From Collybia mongolica (taxonomy: Eukaryota; Basidiomycota; Agaricomycetes; Agaricales; Clitocybaceae): 64,000 bases of DNA. A program made the translations under genes and the position numbers. The DNA is taken from NCBI GenBank assembly GCA_013420905.1, contig JAAXNY010000010.1:1612001-1676000 (forward strand). Direction: 5' to 3'. How positions within the stretch are numbered: the stretch's first letter is position 1; every line of letters begins with the position of its first letter. The notes beneath the pieces are model-generated. The model saw nothing but the letters and a program-made list of their open reading frames with translations. It had not been told where the DNA came from and did not search any database. Positions 49,681 through 61,168 of the stretch are shown one piece after another.

Positions 49681-51492
49681 GGGAGTAGCTTAACAACATG
49701 GAAGGCCTGATGGATGCACAATATGAAGATGTAATATGACCACACATTTGAGCTTGCCAAATACTTGTTGCACTTCTGTAAGGGATCATGTTGCCAAGAG
49801 GCTCAGGCAGGGAGCAGTATACACAGTATGAACAGCTATGCAGGGAAGGGATGAGTATAGAGCACTAGAGGCTTGACCATGAGTAGAGAACCCAATCTAA
49901 GTCTATTGCAAAGGTGCCCTTCCATGGAGAGGAAGGGGCACATTATATACAGTACATTGTGGCTATATCTCAAATAATAATGGAATCTAATATCAGTAAT
50001 TCTACAGATGCAACAATACATCTGTGATATGTCAGTCCAGAGTAAACTACTATTTATCAAGGGGTTAAGGCAATGCATATCAGGATGATAGATGTAACAG
50101 CAAGGCTATGCAAGCTGTGCAATAGTGATCCTGATGGCTAGATATGGACAACAAGTGATGCCCTTACAACTTCATCTATATCCATGGTATATGATATCAG
50201 CAACTGCAAATAAATTGCCAATAGAAGTTGGTGTTTATAGATCCTATACAACAATCCAACAACAAAAGATAACCATATGTATCTAGGAACTTCCCTTAAA
50301 AACAAGTCAGCTGGTAAAGTAGGGACTCAGGCTCTCAGAGATGGACTGTGTGAAAAAATTAACAAACTTGAAAATGTAGATCCATATTTATATATTCCAA
50401 ATATGCAACCAACTCAGTAGCTTCTCTGGGGATCTTACACTGAGCTATATGAACCACACAGACCACACAGACAAATGCAGATGTCTGCAGACTGAGCTCA
50501 GACCCTGTTTGGCAGGGAGCCCTGCTTAATTAATAGTCTGCATCTGAGCCAAGTCAAGGCTAAGTCTATAAATCCACACATTTACTTGGATGCTCGACCC
50601 AGCTTGGAACAACTCCTCATGGAGTCCATGCAGACTGTCCAGATTGCTTACTTAACTATAGTTGTCATTGCTTATTTAATGTACAAAAATGCAATATTTT
50701 TGAGAGTCAAATACAAGGCCTCAAGGTTATATGTCATATGCATAAAGCATGCAGATTAACCATTTAGCAATATGAGCTTGTTAGTCCAAGCTGCTTGTTA
50801 TTATAATAACCCTCTGCTGCCTACTCTTGGCCATTACTGGCAATGGCTGAGTATTGTTGATGGGTGCCATATCACCTATCAGCCTTGTTGTCAACCACCA
50901 CCACTATATCCCCAGCTGCCCCACCCATCACCTCCCTGCCTTATAATTGTGCACAATACTGCCAAATACAATACCAGGTCCCACTGCCATGGATACCACC
51001 ACACTCTCTCATACCCACCCCTCTCAGTGATAATAACAACTACCTAATCACAACAATAAGAGCTGCACAAGAACCACAGAGGCACCTGCCACATCTCAAG
51101 TAACTGCCTGACCACATCTGCTAGTGAGCAGCTAGCATGGTAGACATGGGTAGTACAGTGGTGTATTCCATATGGTAGAACCATCACCTGGTGGGTGGGT
51201 GTGCACCCCTGGATGTGCTGTCTAGACCAAGTAGTGCCAACCACCCCTGTGTTCAAACCAGATGTGTGTAAAGTGAGTGCATATGTGCCCCACATCTAGT
51301 TGCTCAGATATATCTTGCTCTATTGTAAATACACCTATATGCTGCTGTATACCTTGAGACTACCTTGGTGTAATTCTATCCACCCTGTAATATATTCTCA
51401 TCCCTTTTACAAATATTAGTTTACTTCTTACTGACACTTTACCCCTGTACTATTTGCGCAGCTCTAGTGGGCTTATATAGACTTCTGGTACC
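49681..51492. other. Repeat-like, non-coding region
   Basis: No frame with protein character. Pieces such as 50440-50660 look like old repeat sequence but I cannot place them in a family. Confidence 0.4.
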
Positions 51493-51963
51493 TGTTATGG
51501 CTGTTTAGGCCTTATCCTCTAGATCAGTCTGGTTTATCTTTTGTTCACTATAGACCGTTGACTTCGTAAGTCTAACGTCCAATGACTCCCTCAGTAGGGC
51601 TAAAGTCAAATCGTTGAATCAGAGATGCACTACTCCCTTCATAAGGCAAGTAGGATTGAGCTTCGCATCAAGAGATAAGAGTGAATAAGGTTGATTCAGC
51701 TAGGTCAAGCTAAAGAGCTAGCTAAGCTAAACTATCTGTATATATATGTAAGAGTCTGATAAGCATGGTTTACGCTATTGGTTATAGATAAAGGAATGAG
51801 TAAGCTAAGATGAGAATGAGTAAGCGTAATTCAAAGGATGAATAAGCATGGGAAAGGAAGTGCATATATGGGTCTTTGAAAGATAAGAGTCAATAAGTAT
51901 CCGGCAATCAGTAGTATGTAAGAAAAGAAATGATAAGGGCATGTGAGTAGGGAATTTGTAACA
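51493..51963 (-). repeat. 3' LTR of the chromovirus
   Basis: On the minus strand it starts TGTTACAAATTCCC at 51963 and ends CCATAACA at 51493, so the ends are the inverted pair TGTTA/TAACA. A purine-rich tract (GGGATAGAGAGGGGG) ends next to 51964-51983, as expected for the polypurine tract. Outside stands GTACC, the likely target duplication. Confidence 0.75.
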
Positions 51964-52003
51964 TTACCCCCTCTCTATCCCTAAAGCATCCCAGCTTTAG
52001 TAG

Positions 52004-53004
52004 TCAATTGGCTCCCCTGTCATGTTTGCGATGGCTTCTGGATAATTGAAAGGATCGTCAATCCCATTGTCTACCTCTTCGTGTTCATCTCCAACCCGTC
52101 GCCAGCTCTGATAATACCCCGCTGTTCTAGTCGTGGGTCTTTCGGGGCATTGGTTGCAACGATGTCCTGGTGCTGGTTGAAAACATATTGGACAATATTG
52201 TTTTTCACAATTAATTGATGAATGTCCAAAGTTGAGGCATTGAGAGCATAATACATTTTTGTAGATGAGTGCTTGTTCTACTTGGGTGAGGTCGATGGGT
52301 TTTTCTCGACTTCCAACGTAATTGAGAGGGTTCATTGTGTATTTGATGGGTTTGGGTGCTTTCTTCTTTTTAATGATGGATTTAGTGGCTTTTCGACCTT
52401 TCAAATGTTTAAATATTTCTTTGTTTGCAACCATGTCTGCTGGATCAGGAGTGGAATGTTGCAATGGTGAAGGGGATGGTTCGCAAAAAGGTGGGATTGG
52501 AAGGGGTTCGGGTTGATAAATAGGAGAATTTGGAGTTGAAGGTGTGGGTGTTCTGGGAGGAGATGTTTGTACTTCTTCATCAACTGTATCGACTCTTTCG
52601 GTTGACTCTGTAGGTGTTGAAGGCATGGATGTAGGTAGTCAAATTCCTTCTTGTAATAATGGAATTAGATCTTCTAGAATTCGAAATTCTTGCATGTCCA
52701 CTAATTCTTCTGTAGTTTGATCTAGAGCCTGGCTGATATTTGCAGTTTGATGATATAGCATGTCCCTGATTTCCAGGTATTTTTCGACTAGTTTGATGAG
52801 TTGATTGTATGGTGGCTGATTAAACGCTTGAATCATTCGTTCGCGATGTTCTTCATGCATGAACCATGATAAGAACTTCTGGCAACATATGATCTTTGTT
52901 GTGATTTCAAGGCATTCTTGAGATGCAATATTAATGATAGGGGTGTTAGGAGGGTTGGTGAGGGCAGTGGCAGTGGTGGTGTAGAAGTTGATAGGGGAAG
53001 ACAT
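52004..53004 (-). pseudogene. Chromovirus 3' accessory ORF with CCHC zinc knuckle
   Basis: A single frame from ATG 53004 to the stop at 52004 (~333 codons), broken by a TGA at 52641-52639. The first half is helical without recognisable domain. The second half is Pro/Thr/Ser rich, then basic (GRKATKSIIKKKKAPK), and ends with CSQCLNFGHSSINC and a further Cys cluster (CPICFQPAPGHRCNQC). Gag-type knuckles in a frame downstream of the chromodomain are unusual. The frame begins just where the integrase/chromodomain frame should end. Confidence 0.7.
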
Positions 53005-53009
53005 TGTTT

Positions 53010-53746
53010 GTTAAGAATCTGGAATTTGTTGAGAGTGATAGTAGACGGTAGTTGGTTAGAGGCAATGTAGCTTCTGATAGGATTGAAGTATTGTTTGAGC
53101 TCTTTTTAAGTGGTCTTCTGGTTCCCATGTGTTGTGTGCAGATGAGTAATCTTTCCATTTCATGAGGTATTGGAAGCCTCAGCCTCATCGTCGGTGATTG
53201 ATAATCCCTTCTACTTCGTACTCTTCTTCTTGATTCACAAGATCCGGTGGAGGTTCTAAGAAGTTGGGTCCATGAGTATCAGTTTCCTTATATGGTGTAA
53301 GAAGAGAAGCATGAAACACAGGGTGGATCTTCCATTGTGATGGAAGTTTCAGTTTGTACGTTACTGGTCTGTGGACTTCTTGGATTTCGAAGGGTCCTTC
53401 TCGTTTTGGTGCTAGTTTCCTTGAGGGATAAGGGATTCGAAGGTTTGTTCCTTCTAACCAAACATGTTCTCCTTGTTTGAATGGAGTGAAACCTTGTGTT
53501 GTCCTTTCTGCAACTTTTCTTCTTGCCAAGTCGTGTGCTGCCATAGCTTCTTCTCTTGCTCTGTTAAGTTCGATCATCCGTTGCTCCACACTTGGAACGT
53601 TTGTCTTCTGGAATACTGATGGAATTGCTTGTGGTTTGTATCCCATCATAAGGAAGAATGGGGATCTTTTCATTGTGGAGTGTGTTCTTTGATTATGCGC
53701 GAATTCTGCGATTGGGTTAAGATCCTTCCATATTGCTGGATTGTTC
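53010..53746 (-). pseudogene. Chromovirus integrase C-terminus and chromodomain
   Basis: Frame from the LINE-2 junction: FAHNQRTHSTMKRSPFFLMM, the GPY/F-like KREGPFEIQEV, HPVFHASLLTPY, then EEYEVEGIINHRR. Two stops (TGA at 53187-53185 and 53181-53179) precede the chromodomain YLMKWKDYSSAHNTWEPED. The aromatic cage-type residues (Y, W, W) are present. Confidence 0.85.
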
Positions 53747-54097
53747 TTTTTTTTTTTTTTTTTTTTTTGGTTCAACATTTTATATACCAACTGTACATAA
53801 TACATGTGCTGGTCACTACAAGTAGTAATTGGGCAAGGGGGGAGAGGGGGGCAGGAGACAAAGTGCTGCAGGGCTAGGGTGCTTGCCCGACTGGGGTCGG
53901 ACTAGCGAATGGAGCCAGAGCTCGTTGTACACAGGCCGGAAGGGCCAATCTATGCCAGGGGGTGGGCCCCCTGCTGCGGTGCTCCGCAGCAGGTGGTGGC
54001 TTCAAGTCCACTGATTATCCAGGTTCGCATGTTTGGGCAGGGAGCACCCTATAGCCGTCACTTAGAACACTGAGTACCGCCCCTAGCCTGTTTAGGG

Positions 54098-57000
54098 CTA
54101 GGGAACATTGAACGCAAAAGTGTTTTCATTCTCTGAGAGGAATTCAACCAGCCACGCATAGTGCAGCTGGCGGCTGGGCTTGTCTTCCCGTCCATGCCGT
54201 GGACAGTCGAATAGGATGTGTTGTACGGTTTCCAAGGGAGCACCGCACCTACAGGAGACAGATTCTTCCTTGAAGAATCGCAATCGGAACACCCCAATTG
54301 GAGCGTGTCTGGTGATGCATCGCACCAAGCGGGCAGTCAGAGCATGGCTGTGACCAGTCTTGCGCATCCACAGCCTATTGTTTACATGGGTCGGAGTGAG
54401 CGGGGTGTCCTTTTTCGCATAGAGCATCAGGAAATTGGAGCCAATGTACTTCTTGGACAGGAAGAGAGACTTCCAGCTGTCAAGCATGCATGTAACTGCT
54501 TCGCATCGTGCAAAGTCAGCAGATATAACTGGTGCTCCACCTGCCTCAACACGAATTGAGATGGCGCTGATGTGTGCCAGTTGGTGGTCTTCAATCTCCA
54601 CACCACTTGTAATATGGTGGAGGTGAATCTTGTGGATGGCACGGAGCTGCAGCCAAGGCAGCAGCACATCGCACACTTTGAGGGCTGATGCTTGACCTGA
54701 GTGGTGCAACGCATCGAGGGAACGCCTGAGGGCATTGATGGAGTCGGAGAAGATATGGACATCATGGATGTCCTCTAGTCCAATGTCAGCTGCCTGTTGG
54801 GCGCCTTCCACAATCGCTCGCAGCTCGGCGTCATCAGATGTAGATAGGCCGGTAGCAAACCAGTCCTCATATAAATCTCCATCGTGCCAGACATGGTACA
54901 CCACAACTGACTGCATGGGAGGAGGGGGGGGTGGATGCATCAGTGATAATGCAGATGCTCCATGGGGAATGAGAGGCCTCATCAACAACGCTCTTCAGCG
55001 ATGTGGTGCGGTCTTTCATGAATTCCTCGCGGTGATCACTGCCCTTAGGTGGGGGGGGTGACAATGTTGTAGACAATGCGACCAGGGAACAGGTCCTTGG
55101 GGCGCATGCCTGGTTGGTTGAGTGGGTGGACAGGGTCCAGATCCAGGGAAGAGAGGCCAAGGTTAGACCAGGCCTCTACGATGGGCGATACTAGTTTACC
55201 GAGCCTACGGCTTGGGTTGCGGGCATTGAGGGTCTCAACAGAGAATTTGTGGTTCCCATCGATGAGGCGTCGAAAGGCGTGTGAGGCCTGGAGCGCACGG
55301 GAGCGGACATGACTCCTTTCCACCAGCTTTCTGACATGGAGGTGGATAGGGGGTATGCCTGCGAGGGTCTCGCCAGCCCCATTTGGGGATGTCTTGAAGG
55401 CGCCAGTGATCCAAAGGCAAGCTCGTCTTTGCATCTTCCGGAGGTTATCGAGAGGGCCTGCCATGTGGGCCCCTTCGTACATCCAAAGCCTGCTCCCATA
55501 TGTAGCAATGGGAAGAACACAGGCTCGGTATAGCATTTGTTTGTGCTTGGGCCTAAGTCCGCGCACCGAGTTGCCAAGGGAGAGCATAGCCTTTACAGAG
55601 GTGAGGGCTTTGTTCGTGTATCGTTTGACGTGCTCTCTGAATGTGAGGGGACGGTCAAAGAAGAATCCGAGGTAGCGCCAAATGGTGCCAGGGCAGAGAA
55701 GTGGAATCCCTCTGACTTGCTGTGTTCAAGAACCAAACCCATAGCCCGGGTGAGCTCGAATACGACTTTGTAGGCCCCTTTGAGCTTAACAAGGTTCTGT
55801 TCGAATGTGTCCAACTGCACTATAATGGTGCCATCATCCACATAGGAAATTAGTGAAGCTATGCAGACCCTCTGTTCGAATTCCTTGAGGAGGGGTGCAA
55901 GGCATAGGGCAGAGAGGATGGGGGACATGGCAGAGCCCTGTCCCAGACCCACGCTGGATGGGAAGAGCGGGGACACTTCGTCGTCCCATGTGTATCTAGT
56001 ATGACAAGCAATGAGGTATGACCTGAAGAACGCAACCACTTCTGGCACAAATCCCTGTCTCTCGAGGATGTGTAAGAGGACCTCGTGGTTTATGGATGGG
56101 AAGAACTGAGCTAGGTCGAAAGCAATGACACTCATCTTGAGTTTGGCACGCCATCCTGAGCGGACAACGTGTGTGAGAAAGCAGCCAGCATCCTTGGTGG
56201 AGTTCTGACGGACTCCTCCGAACTGATTGGGGTGAAGTACACCATGTTGAGCAGCTTCAAACTGCATCCTGGTGGACAACATTTTCTCTAGAAGTTTGCC
56301 CAGTGTGTTCAATAGAACTATTGGGCGAAACGACTTGGGAGTGTCATACGATGGTTTACCCAGCTTGGGTATGACCACCATAATGGATGCTTTAAACTCG
56401 GCAGGCCAATGGCCTGACGAGAGGCAAGCGTTTGCAAGCCACAAGAGTAGTTTGCTGCACAGGTCATCTTGGATGATCCGTTTAAGGTGACACCATGAGA
56501 TGTGATCTGGCCCAGGGGCAGATTGATTTGAGGTGCCTGAAAGGGCATCTGACATCTCAGCAGCAGAGTAGGGGACCCACACCCGCATTGTGGGTGAGGT
56601 CCAAGCGTTGCCCAGCTTGTCAAGGTCAATTGGCCTATCAATAGCTGAGTTGAAGGTGGAGTGCAATGCGTTCCATAGTGACTCCGTGGTGCTGCATGGC
56701 ACGCCTTGGTACAAGATAGCCTTGACCAGGGGTGTTTTGCGTGGGCCTACCCAGTCCATGAGATCCCATGGTCTGAGGTTAGTATTAGCAATTTCGTCAA
56801 TGCGTTCGTTGAAGTGCTTTTGTTTTGCTCTATGCGTGGCGGCCTTGAAGGCCTTCCAGTCCTCTGGGAGATCAGAGCTCATGGCCTCAGACCTCGTCCG
56901 GGTGCAGTCCGAGTCCCACCAAGACTTAGACCAGGCGCAAGCCCGGTTAGTCTTAGCGTGATGGGACCACGCCGTTTCAAAGCCCTTAGCTATCGCCTGA

Positions 57001-57116
57001 GCAACTAGTTGAGTTTGTTCCGCTGATGAGACGTCAGGGATTTGGATGAGCCTGAGAAGTGAACACACTTCCGCGAGGAAAGTGGTCTCTTCTTCGGAGT
57101 CAATTTTGATTGACAT
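54098..57116 (-). pseudogene. LINE-2 ORF2 fragments (reverse transcriptase and RNase H)
   Basis: Co-linear with LINE-1 ORF2 residues from the start of the linker (MSIKIDSEEE) to the C-terminus (FAFNVP). Frame breaks lie at ~55690 (deletion after HSKSEGFHFS), and ~55045-54988. The catalytic YVDD and the RNase H acidic residues are kept (EL in AELRAIVEGA, VHIFSDSINAL). Confidence 0.85.
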
Positions 57117-57214
57117 CTTCCCTTTGGGGAACTCGACCCTAAGGGGGATGTCTAGGAGTAGAGGAAAGTGATCAGGTTCACCCTTATCACCTATCGTCAG
57201 GTCGGCTGTGTAAC

Positions 57215-57219
57215 CCCGG
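57215..57219. repeat. Target site duplication of the gypsy element (right copy out of window)
   Basis: CCCGG directly at the outer end of the LTR; the base before it continues the LINE-2 frame (RGYTADL). Confidence 0.6.
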
Positions 57220-58437
57220 TGAAAGGGGGCTCCTGGGCTATAAGTGCGCTGATGCTATGTAATGTAATCCTTCACACACACACACACCAAACCTAACAAT
57301 CAACACACGAACAGTAGGAATCGCCTGTTTTGAGTTCGGGTTCAAGTGCTTAGAAGCACTAAGCTTTGAATAGTACTAGCCAAAGCCCTTTCCAATGATC
57401 TCTCAACGGGTTCGATTTAGACAAAAGCTTCAACACAGGTTCAAAAACCTGCTAGGTATATTTATAAAATCTCTCGATCCAATAGACTGAGTACCAAGTG
57501 TACGTTCAATTATTAGCGATCCCAAGCGGATCTATAAGTCCAAGCGACTTATCAAACAATACAGTGCCAAGTGCACTTAGGCCAAGTGCCTAGTAATTCC
57601 AACGGACAATACGGTACTAAGTTCCAAGTGAACTAAGTTTCTTTAATTCTGTGGTTCTCCAATCAATTCCAATCAAGACACGTTGAAGCAATCTGATCCT
57701 TAATTCGGACACGCAATAGTGTTTTAACAAATGTGATTTGTATACTCTATAGTCGCGCGAAGTGGGGGCAAGATTCCTTGCCTTAGCGCTACTTATCTAC
57801 AGTCTATTTATAGTGTACAAACTAAATATCATACGGAATTGTAAATTTTACACGGAACCGCGCTCCCGCGCGCCAAGGATCTGTATTCAATGCTGATGCG
57901 TCCTCTACAACTTGGCGCGCGCGCCATGCGTGCCAATTATGCCGTTTACTGGTTACTTATCAAATATTGAAAGAGCTGGCTAAACTCTTATCAAGTCGCA
58001 ACCACGCGCTCCGTTATTTAAAACAGCGCGGCACTGTCATTTACTCCTCCTGATTGTCCCGGTTGCTATTCATGGGGTCCCGCCGCTTCCGGTAGTTAAC
58101 ACCAAGTACCCCTGACTAGGATCGGGTTGTGCAAGTCCCGAATTTATAATTACTTCTCCTATTAATGATGATCCCCGGACTAATGATATCATACTACAAC
58201 GGTTACTTATGAACTAAGACACCGAGGTTGTAACCGGGCATGGTGAATAGGACTAATAATAGACCGTACTCATAGTCCTCTGTACTGATAGTGTATTATC
58301 CATTAGACTAGTTCACTCTGATTAGCCGTCTTGGAGCTCGACTCTAATCCTTTATTACCGTTTACTTGGTTATTAGAAATGATACTAATAGCCTTACTTG
58401 TCAACTTTACAAGTGCAAACAATTTCGGGCCCTATCA
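57220..58437 (-). repeat. 3' LTR of the gypsy element, CpG-rich
   Basis: 1218 bp, TG...CA on both strands. On the minus strand it begins TGATAGGGCCC at 58437, preceded by a polypurine tract (GTATGGGGGAGA, 58449-58438). Contains several GCGCGC runs (~57860-57930) that are TG/CA in the solo LTR at 48308. Confidence 0.92.
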
Positions 58438-58449
58438 TCTCCCCCATAC

Positions 58450-59104
58450 CACAAATGTAGACTGTCCTCAGTCTCTCTTTGCCGGCATGTTGGTCCAATA
58501 CTTCGGGTCTGCACGCGTCTAATCTTTCAGTACAAGGTTACAACGGTTCCGCTTTTAGACAGGTAGGCGCGCGAGGTTGGGATCGAGCCCAGAGGTTTAC
58601 TTCCCATCAGGATTGTGACAGTTATATACGTCTCCTGAGAGAATACTTGACATTCGGACATCGCTTTACAGATATTTCAGTCATCTGAACCTTTCTCTCG
58701 TCATGTTTCTGACACTTCAGCAAGAGATCGGTACTCCTGCTTGTCTTTTAGAACTTCGCAATGCAGGGTTGTGCGTTTTAAAAGCTCGTGCCCTTGCTAA
58801 GTTTTAGACAATTTGGACTTTATAGCCCATTTCTAAATTTCTTTGCTATTCGCATCGCTCAAACACTCCAACTTCTCTAACCCAAATGTCTTCTACTTCC
58901 ACTTCCGCCATGGCTCGTGCCCTTGCCCGAGGTTGAAGACGGCTTCATATCTGCTTGAGGACAGTCCAATTAACTTCCTCTTGAGTTATGGTGTCTCTCC
59001 CCACGCTCCTTTGTATTACTGTCTTTACTCGGCTTAACACTGTCCTTACTACTTAGCTTAGTTGCTTATACTGTCTTTACTGCTTCTGTTTCCATACTGA
59101 TTTA
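58450..59104. other. Gypsy 3' non-coding segment between pol and the polypurine tract
   Basis: About 650 bases with no frame of protein character. It lies inside the element, downstream of integrase. Confidence 0.5.
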
Positions 59105-61165
59105 TCACCTATGCAACTTCCGGTGTGCCATAGTAGTTTGTGGTAGCGCCGGCGCTATCCCCTCCTCAGTGTTCTCACTAGAGCTTGACTCTGAATCGGA
59201 CTGATCCAATTGGACTCTGTCAAAAGTATAGTCACGCTCCTTGTAAACTTGCCTATTAGCGGGATCTTTCGATTCCACTATAGCATTTAGTGTTTCGCTA
59301 GAGATGTCTATTAGGTCTTGCAGATTATCTGGCAGTTCAATTGTACTCCTAGCAAAATAGGGAATAACCCTAAACGCCCCCACCTTATGTTGCCACACCG
59401 ATCCATCCATTTCGCAAACAATATAGGCTCCCCCGCGGTTTCGTCTCAGGACTATCATTGGTCCCAGGTACCGTGGCTTCAGCTTTTTATCGAGCGAACT
59501 TTCGACCTCGGTATTTCTAACTAGTACTAAACTTCCTGGTTTGAAATCATAGTCTCTGATGGTCGCGCTGTGATCCTTCTCATACTGTAATAGTCTCCTT
59601 CGTTTTTCTATATTGATACGTTTCCTCATATCGGCCACATGCTGGACGTGCTTAGCTAGAGCCTGCGCTCTAAACCCAATGAGTTCCTCTGTAGTCAATA
59701 TTTTTCCTGGTAACTTTACTAACCAAGTGGCTTCAATAATATCTAACGGTAAGGTTGGGTGCACGCCCGTAATCATAAAATAGGGGGAGCAACCCGTCCC
59801 TTTCCGTATAGTAATTCTGTCAGCCCACATTACATGGTGGAAGAAGTAGTACCACTTCTTTACATCACCACCTGTAGCTTTGAAGACAGCTTGACGCACA
59901 TCCCAATGTGCGCGCTCGGCGATCCCATTTCCTTTGGAATTGTATGGTGATATACTTATTCCTGTAATACCATACTTGGATTCCAGCCACGCTTTGGCTG
60001 CGACAAAGGCAGGACCATTATCCGTTACAATTTCCGTTAGGGAACCCCATCTACAAATTACTTCTTCGAACAGCCACCTTCCCAAGGTCTTGCCATCCTC
60101 AGATTTGAGGGGCGCACCTTCCATCCACGAAGACAGCGCACATCTTCCTTGGACAATGTATTTATAACCATTAGACGATGGGCTCATATACATGGTGTCC
60201 GCATGCAATACTTGGAATATAGACGGCGTGTGGGTTATGACAGGAGGGATTCTCAACAAAGTTAAGAGCCTTGTCTGACAGATGTGACATGACTTCACAT
60301 ACCATGATACATCGCGTTCCATTTCTGGCCACCAAAATCTTTTATCTATTAAGGATTTTGTTGCATAGAAACCCCTATGTCCAACAGAATCGTGAGACGC
60401 CCTCATCATATATGTCCGGTGATTTTTATCAACAACAAGCTGGTGCGCGCTATCGATATTTTTCCTATACATCCTGCCTTCTGGATCCAAAAAGAAATTA
60501 GACACCTGCCTTGCAAACTTTAGGTAGGCGCGATCCGTCATTCCTTTTGGTCTCTTTTGTGGTCTTTTTAACCATTCTTTTATTAAAGGTAGGTTTTTAT
60601 CCTGTTCCTGCGCCGTAGGTGTTCGTTTAGACTCGTCATATACTTCCCTTACATTAGGGTCATATTTAAACTTTTCATCGGGTATGACAGTAGTATTTAC
60701 AAGTTGCTTTAGATAAGCTTCTCTTTGAATACCGAACCGTCCTAAACCTAAGTGCTGTTTTACTTCTCCAATAAATGCTGCTTCACCAGCCCAGGCATTG
60801 TTTACTTCAACTTCAAAATCAGAGATTTCCTTCGCAAGTTGGAATAAATATCCGCTGCGCGTGTCGATCTCCTCTTTAAAATCTGACAGCTCCAAAGGGT
60901 CATCTAACCCTTCCGTTGGGTTGATAAACTTTAAAGGACCTGAGGGTTCATCATAACCGTCGTCTGGGTCCGGGTAGACAGGATCCCCTAGCCGCGCGTC
61001 TCGTCTTGACAGACCATCTGGGCCAAAGCCTTTACCAGCTTTATGAACCAGAGTAAAGTGGAACATAAGTATCCTATCAATCCACCTATTTACCGTTGCA
61101 TTAGGTCCTAGACTTGGGTTTGATAACATCCCCTTAATGTACTTTGCATCCGTTTCCACTACCAA
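59105..61165 (-). CDS. Gypsy pol: RNase H end and integrase
   Basis: Same frame as the RT segment, separated from it only by TGA at 61171-61169. Starts with [17 protein letters not shown] (RNase H end) and PDGLSRRD. The integrase has an HHCC-type region (H...[20 protein letters not shown] ... CHICQ), the catalytic core ([35 protein letters not shown] intact) and the [16 protein letters not shown] segment. No chromodomain is seen. Confidence 0.85.
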   Translation of the reverse strand: MVVETDAKYIKGMLSNPSLGPNATVNRWIDRILMFHFTLVHKAGKGFGPDGLSRRDARLGDPVYPDPDDGYDEPSGPLKFINPTEGLDDPLELSDFKEEIDTRSGYLFQLAKEISDFEVEVNNAWAGEAAFIGEVKQHLGLGRFGIQREAYLKQLVNTTVIPDEKFKYDPNVREVYDESKRTPTAQEQDKNLPLIKEWLKRPQKRPKGMTDRAYLKFARQVSNFFLDPEGRMYRKNIDSAHQLVVDKNHRTYMMRASHDSVGHRGFYATKSLIDKRFWWPEMERDVSWYVKSCHICQTRLLTLLRIPPVITHTPSIFQVLHADTMYMSPSSNGYKYIVQGRCALSSWMEGAPLKSEDGKTLGRWLFEEVICRWGSLTEIVTDNGPAFVAAKAWLESKYGITGISISPYNSKGNGIAERAHWDVRQAVFKATGGDVKKWYYFFHHVMWADRITIRKGTGCSPYFMITGVHPTLPLDIIEATWLVKLPGKILTTEELIGFRAQALAKHVQHVADMRKRINIEKRRRLLQYEKDHSATIRDYDFKPGSLVLVRNTEVESSLDKKLKPRYLGPMIVLRRNRGGAYIVCEMDGSVWQHKVGAFRVIPYFARSTIELPDNLQDLIDISSETLNAIVESKDPANRQVYKERDYTFDRVQLDQSDSESSSSENTEEGIAPALPQTTMAHRKLHR

Positions 61166-61168
61166 ATT

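Larger units (their letters stand above)
51493..53746 (-). mobile_element. Chromovirus-type Ty3/gypsy element, 3' part, interrupted by LINE-2
   Basis: Visible parts in minus-strand order: end of integrase, chromodomain, an extra 3' reading frame, polypurine tract, LTR. The 5' part is not in the window because LINE-2 and, inside it, a gypsy element separate it. Confidence 0.85.
53747..57219 (-). mobile_element. LINE copy 2, 3' part, inserted in the chromovirus and cut by a gypsy element
   Basis: Ends with a 22-nt poly(A) (poly(T), 53747-53768) and the same 3' tail as LINE-1. ORF2 fragments at 57116-55593, 55587-55045 and 54988-54098 give reverse transcriptase (TPGPDH-like APGPDHISW, FRPIVLLNTLGKLLEK, YVDDGTI) and RNase H, with frame breaks. 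About 70 bases are missing near 55690 compared with LINE-1. At 57219 the sequence stops abruptly at the gypsy LTR; the endonuclease part should lie beyond the right edge of the window. Confidence 0.9.

Noticed and set aside
53185..53805. Protein frame starting with poly-Lys across 53747-53768
   Set aside because: The Lys run is the translated poly(A) tail of LINE-2 fused by chance to chromovirus integrase.
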